NCBI GenBank assembly: GCA_018673255.1
Contig: JABHDC010000207.1
Coordinates: 1 to 33,914, forward strand
Source: Gemmatimonadota bacterium
Lineage (GTDB): Bacteria; Latescibacterota; UBA2968; UBA8231
DNA length: 33,914 nucleotides
Direction of reading: 5' to 3'
The notes below the pieces were generated by a model. That model saw nothing but the letters and a program-made list of their open reading frames with translations, did no database searches and had not been told where the DNA came from. Positions 1 to 8,338 of this stretch are shown here, piece by piece (the stretch's first letter is position 1; each line of letters starts with the position of its first letter). Position numbers and translations under genes: made by a program.

Positions 1-133
1 CGCGAGCCAGGATCTGCCTGATGAGGGGGGTTTCAGCGAGGGCTGCCTGGGGCGCCGGGTCAGCGGCCGAAGCTGCCTGGCCCGCCAGCAGGAGGCCGAG
101 AAGAAGGAGGATGAGATGGCGCGGGGTCGACAC
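1..133 (-). CDS. 5' end of a secreted or periplasmic protein (truncated by window edge)
   Basis: An open frame read leftward from a GTG at 133 runs to the window edge, giving 44 residues. It starts MSTPRHLILLLLGLLLAGQA and continues AASAADPAPQAALAETP. This is a textbook Sec signal peptide: a short charged start, a hydrophobic Leu-rich core and a small-residue cleavage zone near AASAA, followed by a Pro/Ala-rich mature start. No mature domain is visible, so function is unknown. The start is the only one that gives a proper signal peptide, but no good ribosome binding site precedes it. It lies in the same orientation as the following glutamate-synthase-like gene and 108 bases downstream of it, so the two could be co-transcribed. 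The call rests on the signal-peptide pattern alone. Confidence 0.45.
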   Translation of the reverse strand, partial: MSTPRHLILLLLGLLLAGQAASAADPAPQAALAETPLIRQILAR

Positions 134-241
134 GGTCGGGCCGATCGCAGGTGGGAGGAAGTCACAGTGTAACCAACACAGAGGACAAGACATCGGCAAC
201 GATGCGCCCTCGCCTGTCACAGCGACTACCCGGACAGATTC

Positions 242-1848
242 CTAGGGCAGGACCAGCTGGCAACTGGCGGCGAAGGTGTCGGCGGTTGCTTCGTCGAAGT
301 CACGTCGCATCGAATCGGGTGGCTCGCTACGCAGCAGGCAACCGGCCTCTGGATAGGGGTAGATGTCGTCGTAGCGGCTTACATCAACCATGCTCGTGCG
401 ACGATTGATGTGCCAGCGTCGCAGGTCACCGGAAGCAAATAGCCCTGCAGCGGCAATCAATTCGGCGACACTCTTGACGGTTTCGCCATGGTAGTTGGCA
501 ATGCGGACCGACTTCTCTTCCGGAACCAGTCCAGCCGTCAGATTGGGATCCTGCGTCGTGATTCCCGTGGGACAGGTATTCTTGTTGCACTCCAGGGCCT
601 GGATGCAACCGAGGGCGAGCATCATGGCCCGCGCCGAGTTGCACATGTCGGCACCCATTGCCAGAGCGCGTACCAGATCGAAGCCGGTGATGATCTTACC
701 GGAGGAGATGATGCGAATCTCGCGCTTTAGATCGTAGCCGAGCAAGACATCGGCGACGAAGGACAGGCCCTCGCGCATCGGTGCCCCAACGGAATTTGTG
801 TATTCCGGGGGCGCGGCACCCGTGCCCCCCTCACCACCGTCCACGGTGATGAAGTCCGGCCGTACACCCGTCTCGATCATTGCCTTGCAGACGCTGATGA
901 ACTCGCTTCGCACACCGATGCAGGCCTTGAAGCCGATTGGTTTGCCGCCGGAGAGTTCCCGCAGGGTCTTGATGAACTCCATCATCTCAAGAGGTGTATG
1001 AAAGGCCGAGTGGGCGGGCGGGGAGATCACATCCGTGTAGGGTTCCACATCACGGATGCTGGCGATGAAGGGTGTGTTCTTGCCGGCGGGCAGGATGCCG
1101 CCGTGCCCGGGTTTGGCGCCCTGGGACATCTTGATCTCGATCATCTTCACCGAGTCGAGTTGGGCTTTTTCGGCGAAGGTCTCGGGGCAGAATCCACCGT
1201 CCTTCGTGCGACAGCCGAAGTATCCAGTGCCGATCTGCCAGACCAGGTCACCCCCCGGTTCGAGATGGTATGGGCTGATCGAACCTTCGCCCGTGTTGTG
1301 GGCGAAGTTGCCGATCTTGGCACCCCCGTTCAGGGCCAGGATAGCCTGTTTGCTCAGGGCACCGAAACTCATGGCCGAGATGTTCAGAATGCTCGCCTCG
1401 TATGGTTTCAGGCAAGTGGTGCCGCCGACACGAACGCGCAGATCGTGGTCGACCTCATGGGGATCGAGGGCACCCATCGAGTGATTCAGCCACTCGTAAC
1501 CGGCCCGGTAGACATCGAATTCGGTACCGAAGGGGATGGTGTCCAGGTCCCGCTTGGCACGCTGGTATACCAGATTGCGGGAGATTCGGTTGATGGGCGT
1601 GCCATCGACATCAGACTCGACGAAGTATTGATAGATCTTCGGCCGCAGATCCTCCATGATGTATCGCCGCGCCCCAGGATCGGGAAGTTGCGCATGATCG
1701 TGCGCTTTGTCTGCAGCATGTCGTAGAGACCGAGCAGCACGATCGGGGCGATCAGGAGAAAGGCCCACAGGGCAGGGAGCCAGTAGTAACCGGCGGCGGC
1801 AGTGCCACCGACCGTGACGACAGCGAAGAGAAGGAACTTTCTGCGCAT
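242..1848 (-). CDS. FMN-binding glutamate synthase family protein, interrupted by a one-base frameshift
   Basis: Family of GltB-like FMN/Fe-S oxidoreductases (central and FMN domains of the glutamate synthase large subunit, without the amidotransferase domain); the substrates of stand-alone members are often unknown. The ATG at 1848 starts MRRKFLLFAVVTVGG and gives two hydrophobic segments (residues ~4-45), the usual membrane N-terminus. That frame reads through RNFPILG near 1675, then the homology jumps to another frame at YIMEDLRPKIYQYF and continues to the stop at 242. The span is 1607 bases; one added base gives 1608, or 535 residues, the normal family length. The break is therefore a single missing base around 1661-1675, in a GC run. 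Conserved parts include FKACIGVR, the glycine-rich VDGGEGGTGAAP, and the CX5CX4C cysteines in CIQALECNKNTC that bind the 3Fe-4S cluster. It is either a recent pseudogene or a sequencing error. A longer frame opening at 1867 has an unrelated N-terminus and is rejected. Confidence 0.85.
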
Positions 1849-2083
1849 CGAGTCTGACTCGCTTCAATATGGAGAGGGGGTCCAGATCACAGGGCCAAGT
1901 TTACGATGGCGGAGAAGAGGAGGCGAGGCACGGTCCGCGCAGAGTGGCCCAGAGTGGGGTTTTACCGGCACGGGATGGCACCGAAAGGTGACACCCTTTC
2001 TACTGGCCTCTGTGTGGGAGAGTGGTACGGTGGTTGCGATTGGATGGCAACCGCTGCTCCCCTATCTTCCCTGAGAGTGATCG

Positions 2084-2416
2084 ATGCCTGAACCCGACGT
2101 GAAGCCGGATCCGCCGACGACTGACGATATGCACTGGGCTTTCACCTATCTGCAGAATGACCTCAAGGAGGTCAAGCAGGATCTGCGCGATCTGCGCCGG
2201 GAGTCCCATGACTTCCGCAAGGAAACCGCGCAGGACTTCTCCCATGTGCGGCAAGAGATGGGACAGCTGGGCGCCGGACTCCGACAAGAGATGGGGCAGC
2301 TGCGAACTGAGGTGAGGCAGGATCTGCGCCATCTGCTCATGGCCATGATCGCCATGAGTGGGGTGATCGTCGGTGTTCTGATGGCTTTCATCGAGTACCG
2401 ACTCCCAGGCGGATGA
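2084..2416 (+). CDS. Small coiled-coil protein with C-terminal membrane anchor
   Basis: A 110-residue protein. Residues ~15-85 are highly charged and heptad-like, with repeated runs of the type QDLRDLRRE, RQEMGQL, RQEMGQL and RQDLRHLL, predicting one long coiled coil. Residues ~86-104 (LLMAMIAMSGVIVGVLMAF) form one transmembrane helix, followed by a short tail. This architecture resembles small DUF1640-like or methyl-accepting-like tail-anchored proteins, but no specific family is recognised. The start ATG at 2084 follows a weak GAGAG-type binding site. It stands alone: the gene before it is on the other strand, and a strong terminator follows 33 bases after the stop. Codon use matches the neighbours. 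Confidence 0.7.
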   Translation: MPEPDVKPDPPTTDDMHWAFTYLQNDLKEVKQDLRDLRRESHDFRKETAQDFSHVRQEMGQLGAGLRQEMGQLRTEVRQDLRHLLMAMIAMSGVIVGVLMAFIEYRLPGG

Positions 2417-2448
2417 TCCGCCAGCCGATCTTCAGCACCGTATGCAGA

Positions 2449-2480
2449 GCCCCTCGTCGTGAAACGACGGGGGGCCTTTT
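2449..2480 (+). terminator. Rho-independent terminator
   Basis: A GC-rich 12-bp stem (GCCCCTCGTCGT paired with ACGACGGGGGGC, one G-U pair) with a GAA loop, directly followed by CTTTTC. It ends the transcript of the small coiled-coil gene and separates it from the sugar-acid operon starting at 2544. Confidence 0.85.
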
Positions 2481-2543
2481 CATTGACAAGAGCTCGAACG
2501 ATACCAACCCTTCCGGCGGCCCTTTCCTTCCATCTACATCGAG

Positions 2544-3755
2544 ATGACCGCCATGAGCGCTGTAACGATCAAAGATGTCCAGACGATTCTCACGCAGCCG
2601 GCCGGTTCACGCCTGATCATCGTCAAGATCATCACGTCCGAACCCGGTCTCTACGGCATCGGCTGTGCGACCTTCACGCAACGCTTCCGCGCCGTGCACA
2701 CCGCCATCGAGCAGCATCTCAAGCCATTCCTCATCGGCCGCGATGTGGATCGGATCGAAGAGATCCACCGCATGGCAGCGGTGCACAGCTACTGGCGCAA
2801 TGGTCCGGTGCTCAACAATGCCATCTCGGGTGTGGATCAGGCCCTGTGGGATATCAAGGGCAAGCGCGCCAACATGCCGGTCTATCAGTTGCTCGGTGGC
2901 AAATGCCGCGAAGCGGCCGCCTGTTATGCGCACGCCGGCGGGGCGACGAAGGAAGAAATCGTCGACTCCATCCGCGGCTTCATGGAGCAGGGTTATCAGT
3001 ACATCCGAGTACAGAAGGGGGGGTATGGCGGTCTGTCGCCGGACCGGCCCTCACCCGAGGGGTCACCGGAGGGCGCCTACTACGATCCGCGCGGCTACAT
3101 GCGGGCTCATCTGGAGGTCTTTGAGCACGTCCGTGAGGAATTGGGCTTCGAGATCGAGTTGTGCCACGACATTCACGAACGGTTGACCCCGATCGATGCC
3201 GTCGGGTTTGCCAAGGACATGGAGAAGTTCAAGCTCTTCTTCCTCGAGGACCCGCTGGCGCCAGAGGACATCGAGTGGTTCAGGAACATCCGGCAGCAGT
3301 GTTCGACGCCGCTCGCGATGGGGGAGTTGTTCAATCATCCACTGGAGTGGCAACCCCTGATCGAAGGACGACTCATCGACTTCATCCGCATGCACGTATC
3401 GCAGATGGGGGGCATCACACCGGCAAAGGCCGTGGCCTCCTTCGCGCAGATGTATGGGATTCGCACCGCCTGGCACGGTCCCGGCGACACCTCCCCCGTA
3501 GGCCACGCAGCGAATCTGCATCTGGACCTGTGGGCGCCAAACTTCGGTATCCAGGAGTGGTGTCGATTCAATGACCTGTGCTACGAGATCTTTCCGGGGT
3601 TGCCGGAGCTGCGCGGCGGATACCTCTATCCCAACGACAAACCTGGTCTCGGGATCGACATCAACGAGGAACTGGCGGCCAAGTATCCCTGCCAGGATAC
3701 GGTCGACACGTGGACTCAGACGAGATTGCCGGATGGCTCACCCGCGCGGCCTTAA
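2544..3755 (+). CDS. Enolase-superfamily dehydratase, RspA/ManD (mannonate dehydratase) subgroup
   Basis: A 403-residue mandelate racemase/enolase-superfamily protein. The N-terminal capping domain is followed by a TIM barrel with the three acidic magnesium ligands D209 (CHDIHER), E235 (FLEDP) and E261 (GELF), evenly spaced by 26 residues. H211, next to the first ligand, and H311 in WHGPGDTSPVGHAANLHLD are typical of the ManD/RspA subgroup, which dehydrates acid sugars such as D-mannonate or D-gluconate to 2-keto-3-deoxy acids; many members have low or no activity on these. The stretch after the catalytic-region arginine (IRVQKGGYGG) looks shorter than in characterised ManD, so the substrate is not assured. 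It is the first gene of a three-gene operon, 15 bases before a Gfo/Idh oxidoreductase. ATG at 2544 is in the ORF, but ATG at 2553 has the better-spaced GAG and may be the true start. Confidence 0.87.
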   Translation: MTAMSAVTIKDVQTILTQPAGSRLIIVKIITSEPGLYGIGCATFTQRFRAVHTAIEQHLKPFLIGRDVDRIEEIHRMAAVHSYWRNGPVLNNAISGVDQALWDIKGKRANMPVYQLLGGKCREAAACYAHAGGATKEEIVDSIRGFMEQGYQYIRVQKGGYGGLSPDRPSPEGSPEGAYYDPRGYMRAHLEVFEHVREELGFEIELCHDIHERLTPIDAVGFAKDMEKFKLFFLEDPLAPEDIEWFRNIRQQCSTPLAMGELFNHPLEWQPLIEGRLIDFIRMHVSQMGGITPAKAVASFAQMYGIRTAWHGPGDTSPVGHAANLHLDLWAPNFGIQEWCRFNDLCYEIFPGLPELRGGYLYPNDKPGLGIDINEELAAKYPCQDTVDTWTQTRLPDGSPARP

Positions 3756-3770
3756 CCGGAAGAACGGCAG

Positions 3771-4808
3771 ATGAAGACGGCGATCATCGGCGCCGGGGTC
3801 ATGGGGCGCGTGCACCTCAAGTCCCTGGTGCAGCTCGCCGATGTCGAAATCGTCGCCATGGTGGACCCGCATGTCGAGGGAGCGGAGGCGGCCCTGGTCG
3901 AGGTCGGTCTGTCTGATGCGCGGGCCTATGCCGAGATCGGTGACATGCTGCGGGAGACCGTCCCCGAGTATGTCATCGTTGCGTCGCCGGTGCGATTTCA
4001 CGCGCAGCAGACGATCGCCGCCTTCGAGGCGGGGGCCCACGTGATGTGCGAGAAGCCCCTGTGCATGAGTGTGGCAGAAGCCGAGGCGATGCGGGACGCT
4101 GCCCAGAAGGCGGATCGTCTGTTCACGATGGGGCTGCAGTTGCGGCAGTCTCACGTGAACCAGGCGCTGCGACAATTCATTGCCGGCGGCGGGATCGGCG
4201 ATGTCTACCACACCCGTGTGTGGGGCGGACATATCATGAACTACCCCTGGGGACGGTATTTCCACCGCAAGGACCAGTCGCTGGGTGGCGTGCTGGCGTC
4301 GACCACCGTCCATCCGCTGGATGCGGCGTACTGGATCATCGGCGCACCCGAACCGGTCACGGTGAGTGGATCGACGTTCTGCCGCCTGCGGCGGATGCCG
4401 AAGCCGCCGATCGACTTTGAAGGTGATCTCAGTGAGGTGACCGTGGAAGACTTCGGCCAGGCCCATGTGCGATTTGCCGATGGTTCGTCCATGTCGGTAG
4501 AGGGCAACTGGCTGCAGCATGCACGCAGTCGAAACCATGGCATGGAAATCCTCGGCACCCTGGGTGTCGGCAGTGATGTCGATCCCCTGGTGCAGGTCTG
4601 GGATCCGGACGCGGGTGAGGTGGTGCCAGTCGATCTGGCCATCGAGCCTGAAGGAGAGAGTCGAACGCTGGCTGAACACCGCGGGTTCATCGATGCCATC
4701 GGTGGTGCCGAGGTGCCGCTGGTCAGTTTTACTGAAGCGATCAATGTGCAGCGAATCATCGAGGCGATCTACGCCTCGGCCGAATCGGGCGCCGAGGTGC
4801 GCCTGTGA
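3771..4808 (+). CDS. Gfo/Idh/MocA family NAD(P)-dependent oxidoreductase
   Basis: 345 residues. The N-terminus MKTAIIGAGVMGRVH is a Rossmann GxGxxG nucleotide-binding loop. CEKPLCMS (around residue 93) carries the family's EKP motif with the catalytic lysine. HPLDAAYW (around residue 181) holds the histidine/aspartate region of the C-terminal alpha/beta substrate domain. Members oxidise or reduce sugars, inositols and sugar acids. The length is normal. A GGAAG binding site precedes the ATG. It sits 15 bases after the dehydratase and 43 bases before the acyl kinase, all on the plus strand, so it probably acts on the same sugar or sugar acid. The substrate cannot be read from the sequence. Confidence 0.9.
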   Translation: MKTAIIGAGVMGRVHLKSLVQLADVEIVAMVDPHVEGAEAALVEVGLSDARAYAEIGDMLRETVPEYVIVASPVRFHAQQTIAAFEAGAHVMCEKPLCMSVAEAEAMRDAAQKADRLFTMGLQLRQSHVNQALRQFIAGGGIGDVYHTRVWGGHIMNYPWGRYFHRKDQSLGGVLASTTVHPLDAAYWIIGAPEPVTVSGSTFCRLRRMPKPPIDFEGDLSEVTVEDFGQAHVRFADGSSMSVEGNWLQHARSRNHGMEILGTLGVGSDVDPLVQVWDPDAGEVVPVDLAIEPEGESRTLAEHRGFIDAIGGAEVPLVSFTEAINVQRIIEAIYASAESGAEVRL

Positions 4809-4851
4809 AGCGGGTGATCGAGTTTCCCGCGATCAACCAAGGGAGTCAGCC

Positions 4852-6045
4852 ATGAAGATTCTCGTGTCGAATCTGGGCAGCACCACCTTCAAGTACAAAC
4901 TCTTCGACATGCCCACGGCGAGTGTGCTGGCCCGGGGTGGCATGGATCGAATCGGTGATGATGGTGGCGAATCGGTGCACAAGTATCAGCTGGGTGATGC
5001 CGAAGAGGTGGAACTCACGCTGGACCTGCCCGACCACGGGGTGGCCATCGAGGAGGCCCTGCGTTGTCTCACCATGATCGGCGGCCCCCTCGGATCGGTG
5101 ACGGATCTGGAGGCGGTGGGTTTCAAAACCGTTCATGCCCGGTCGATCACCGGTGTTGTCGAACTGGATGAAGATGTCATCGGCCGGATGGAAGACTTCT
5201 TCCGCCTCGCCCCCGCTCACAATCCGGCCTACGTGGCCGCGATCAGAGAATTTGCTCGGTTGGCGCCGGCGGCGCCGCGTGTGGGTTGTTTCGAACCGGC
5301 ATTCCACGGTCAGGCGCCACTGCGACGTCAGCTCTATGCGATTCCGCAGAAATGGGAGCAGGAGTATGGGATCCGTCGCTACGGTTTCCATGGTGCCAGT
5401 CACCGGTATGCGGCAGAGAAAGTGATCGAACTGGAGGGCACCTCCACGCTGCGTCACGTCAACTGCCATCTGGGTGGTTCGTCGTCACTGTGCGCCGTGA
5501 AGGACGGGGTCTCTCATGGGGCGTCACACGGTCTGAGTCCGCAGGGCGGTGTGCCACAGAACAACCGTATCGGGGATCTGGATCCCTACGCCCTGCAGAT
5601 CGTCTGCGATCGCGAAGGAATCTCACTGGATGAGGCGCTGGAGATCTGCGCTTCCGAGGGTGGACTGCTCGGACTCAGTGGCGGCGTCTCCAACGACATG
5701 CGGGATCTGCAGGACCGGGCCGAGGCGGGTGATGAACGCTGTGCGCTGGCCATCGAGGTCTACACCTCATCGATCCGCGACTATCTGGGCGCCTATGTGG
5801 TGGAGTTGGGAGGACTGGATGTCATCAGCTTCACCGGTGGGATCGGTGAGTATTCGCAGATCGTGCGCGAACAGGTGCTGAAGGGACTGGAGTTCCTCGG
5901 CGTGGAACTGGATCCACAGAAGAATGCTGCGGTACAGGGCGAGGGTACACTGCATGCCACCGGATCCCAGGTGCGACTCCACGTGCTGCGCACAGACGAG
6001 GAATTGATCGTCGCCCGGCAGACCTACGAACTGCTGACTGAATAA
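4852..6045 (+). CDS. Divergent acetate kinase-like (acyl kinase) protein
   Basis: 397 residues of the ASKHA acetate/propionate kinase family, which transfers phosphate between ATP and a short-chain carboxylate. The start ATG at 4852 follows GGGAG; a longer frame opening at 4519 only overlaps the upstream gene. Family signatures are MKILVSNLGSTTFKYKLF, RYGFHGASH, FTGGIGEYS and RTDEELIVAR, which holds the C-terminal glutamate equivalent to Glu384 of Methanosarcina AckA. Several key positions differ from canonical AckA. The HGGE strand reads VHARS, and the preceding Arg (Arg91) reads Lys. The catalytic Asp148 motif FDTAFH reads FEPAFH. The adenosine-loop HLGNG reads HLGGS. The TPLEG..GTRSGD stretch reads SPQGGVPQNNRIGD, which keeps the Arg. 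These changes suggest another carboxylate or altered chemistry. It is the last gene of the sugar-acid operon. Confidence 0.85.
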   Translation: MKILVSNLGSTTFKYKLFDMPTASVLARGGMDRIGDDGGESVHKYQLGDAEEVELTLDLPDHGVAIEEALRCLTMIGGPLGSVTDLEAVGFKTVHARSITGVVELDEDVIGRMEDFFRLAPAHNPAYVAAIREFARLAPAAPRVGCFEPAFHGQAPLRRQLYAIPQKWEQEYGIRRYGFHGASHRYAAEKVIELEGTSTLRHVNCHLGGSSSLCAVKDGVSHGASHGLSPQGGVPQNNRIGDLDPYALQIVCDREGISLDEALEICASEGGLLGLSGGVSNDMRDLQDRAEAGDERCALAIEVYTSSIRDYLGAYVVELGGLDVISFTGGIGEYSQIVREQVLKGLEFLGVELDPQKNAAVQGEGTLHATGSQVRLHVLRTDEELIVARQTYELLTE

Positions 6046-6067
6046 CAGACCGCGTCGCCTGGTCAGA

Positions 6068-8257
6068 CTATCGCTGCAGGCGAATTCCGGTGAAGACGGT
6101 GCGGCCAGGTGCCGGCTCGAAGAAGCGGTCGCCGAAAGCATTGGGAACGACGGAGCCGTTGTAGGTGGCGTCGAAGAGGTTGTTGATGCCGAGGAAGAGA
6201 TCGACATCCCATGTGTCGAGATAGCGCTGGATGGAGGCGCGCAGGTCGATGACGGTGTGCGCCTCCTCGACATAGTCGGCTAGGATGGAATCGGACCCCG
6301 GCGCTGGTCCATTGAGGTCATTGGCCATCATGCGGCCCTGATGGCGCAGGCTCACGCGTATCTGAGACCGATCGGTCGGTTGCCATTGTGAGATCAGGGT
6401 CGTCGACCACGGCGGCACGGCGGGTACTTCGTTGCCGTCAACCGATACAGCTTGGCCGCCGGACATCACCGAATGATCGGTGAAGACGAAATCGGTCACA
6501 TGGAGGCTCGCGTCGATGCGAAGTCGAGCGCGCGGTGTCCAGCGCAGCCGAAGCTCGGTGCCCCGATTGCGTGCAGCGGCGGCATTGCGGTAGAAGATCT
6601 CGTCCGAGTCGGCCATCCCGAAGGGGACGAGCATGTCCTCCAGATCGAGTTGATACACCGCCAACTCACCGTCGATCCGAGCCCGGGGCCAGACGAAGCG
6701 GCATCCGGCCTCCATGCTGTCATAGTGTTCGGGGTCCAGGTCGGGATTGAAGCCGCCTCGCCCATCGGCACGATTGCCGAGCTCGACCGTCGTCGGTGTC
6801 AGGTAGGCAGTAGCCAGATTCGCATACAGCGTCAGGCGCTGTGAGGGCGTGTAGGTCAGGCCGAGTGTGGGGCTGAGCTGGATCAGATTGCGATCGCCCC
6901 CGTCGTCACTCTCATCTGCCAGACTCTGATCTGTCAGGTCGGCCCGGGCCAGATCGTCGTCGATGGTGACATCAAAGTGATGGCGATCCAGTCGCGCTCC
7001 CGCGCTCAGTGTCCAGAATGGCCGCAGTTGCCAGCGGGTGAGAGCAAACAGGCCGATGCCCGTCGCGGTCTCCTCCTGATCGATCTGTCGTTCCCCCGTG
7101 AGCAGACGCTCGAAGATGGTGTCATCACGGAATCGGTCCACATCGGTTCCTTCGAGGCCGTCATTGCCGAATTCCTCGCGGTGATCTTGCTGCCCCTCGA
7201 TCTCCACTCCTGCAACAACATCCCATGTGGGCCGCCAGCGGTGGTGGCCGACGACCCGCAGGCCGAAGGCGGACCTCTCCAGGTCGATGATGCGCCCCGG
7301 AATCGGATTGGCCAGAGAACGGCCGATGACATGGCTGGCGATCTCGAGACCGGTGTCGTTGCTGGGGGCCCAGTTCAGGCTGGTGCCGATCTGTGCGTGC
7401 CGAACCTGTTTGGCAGCTCCCTGCTGACGTACAAAGAAGCGAACACCCTCCGGGTTGCTGTCGGCACCGGCCCGATCCAGAGAGGAGGGGTTGTAGAGCC
7501 ATGGCGCGTTGTAGAGATGGCCCGTGACGGCCCATTGCCAGTGCCCGGCCAGTTGTCGCTGCCATCCGGCCTGCAGTGTGCGCTGGCGACTGAAGGCGTG
7601 TTCGCGGAAACCATCGGCGTCGGTGTGGGAGCCGGCCAGGTGGAAGCGATTCTCGCCCTGCACGATATCTGCTCGGAAGCGCGCCTGCCGCAGACCATCG
7701 CTGCCGGTCAGGGCATCGATCCGAAATGCGTCTTCGGTTACCGGTCGGGATCTCAGATGCAGGACCCCGCCGGCTGCATTGCCGTAGAGAGCCGCGGCGG
7801 GGCCGCGAACGACGTCGATGGATTCCAGTTGGGACAGGTCCACGACGCCCGGCTGTGACTGTCCGTCGGCCATGGTCAGGGGAATGCCATCGATCAGGAT
7901 TCTCAGACCCCGGACGCCGAAGGAGGCACGAGCGCCGATGCCGCGGATGGCGATACGGTCGCCCTGGGACAGATTGTGACGTTCAACGACCTGAATGCCC
8001 GGGATTCCCGTCAACGCTTCGCTCAGACTCAGACCCGGTGTGTGGGCGAGAATCTGCGAGACGGGTACAGAATTCACACTGTAGGGCACCGAACCCAGCG
8101 TTGCAGGTGTTCGCAGTGCCTGTACGGTGAGTGTGTCGACGACGTAGAGCGGCGGCGTGGGGGTTTGAGCCGCTCCGGCCATACCGGTGGCCACGATCCA
8201 AGCCGCCATCACACGGCCGATCCACCGTGGGCAAACAATACGTGTGAGGGTCTCCAT
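6068..8257 (-). CDS. TonB-dependent outer-membrane receptor
   Basis: 729 residues. A signal peptide ends near residue 30 (GMAGAAQ), followed by a TonB-box-like segment VVDTLTVQA. The plug domain covers about residues 45-170, with LSEALTGIPGIQV, RGIGARASFGVRGLRILIDG and IDVVRGPAAALYGNAAGGVL. The rest is a 22-strand barrel rich in alternating aromatic strands, ending YNGSVVPNAFGDRFFEPAPG and then RTVFTGIRLQR. It imports a siderophore, metal complex or other large ligand using TonB-ExbBD energy; the ligand is unknown. The last residue is Arg, not the usual aromatic. The ATG at 8257 follows an AGG. It converges on the acyl kinase (22 bases between stops) and diverges from the multihaem cytochrome gene, which may point to a metal- or electron-transfer-related ligand. 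Confidence 0.92.
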   Translation of the reverse strand: METLTRIVCPRWIGRVMAAWIVATGMAGAAQTPTPPLYVVDTLTVQALRTPATLGSVPYSVNSVPVSQILAHTPGLSLSEALTGIPGIQVVERHNLSQGDRIAIRGIGARASFGVRGLRILIDGIPLTMADGQSQPGVVDLSQLESIDVVRGPAAALYGNAAGGVLHLRSRPVTEDAFRIDALTGSDGLRQARFRADIVQGENRFHLAGSHTDADGFREHAFSRQRTLQAGWQRQLAGHWQWAVTGHLYNAPWLYNPSSLDRAGADSNPEGVRFFVRQQGAAKQVRHAQIGTSLNWAPSNDTGLEIASHVIGRSLANPIPGRIIDLERSAFGLRVVGHHRWRPTWDVVAGVEIEGQQDHREEFGNDGLEGTDVDRFRDDTIFERLLTGERQIDQEETATGIGLFALTRWQLRPFWTLSAGARLDRHHFDVTIDDDLARADLTDQSLADESDDGGDRNLIQLSPTLGLTYTPSQRLTLYANLATAYLTPTTVELGNRADGRGGFNPDLDPEHYDSMEAGCRFVWPRARIDGELAVYQLDLEDMLVPFGMADSDEIFYRNAAAARNRGTELRLRWTPRARLRIDASLHVTDFVFTDHSVMSGGQAVSVDGNEVPAVPPWSTTLISQWQPTDRSQIRVSLRHQGRMMANDLNGPAPGSDSILADYVEEAHTVIDLRASIQRYLDTWDVDLFLGINNLFDATYNGSVVPNAFGDRFFEPAPGRTVFTGIRLQR

Positions 8258-8314
8258 GACCTGAAAAGATAGGCGTTGCCCGAGCCGGGTGCAGCTCTGA
8301 TCTTGGCGAGATGC

Positions 8315-8335
8315 AAAGGGCGTAGTATCTTGTAA
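8315..8335 (+). promoter_or_regulatory. Possible promoter -10 element just upstream of the multihaem cytochrome start
   Basis: TAGTAT (8323-8328) lies 10 bases before the TTG at 8339 and 6 bases before an out-of-frame ATG at 8335. There is no Shine-Dalgarno sequence in the usual window, and a TAA at 8333-8335 closes the frame upstream. This spacing is what a leaderless or near-leaderless transcript would show. A -35-like TTGGCG sits 14 bases further upstream, which is shorter than ideal. Weak support. Confidence 0.25.
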
Positions 8336-8338
8336 TGC

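Noticed and set aside
2481..2510. TTGACA as a -35 box for the sugar-acid operon
   Set aside because: No acceptable -10 sequence lies 16-18 bases downstream.
4519..4851. Upstream extension of the acyl kinase frame
   Set aside because: It overlaps the Gfo/Idh gene in another frame and has no homology; the ATG at 4852 has a good GGGAG and starts at the conserved N-terminus.
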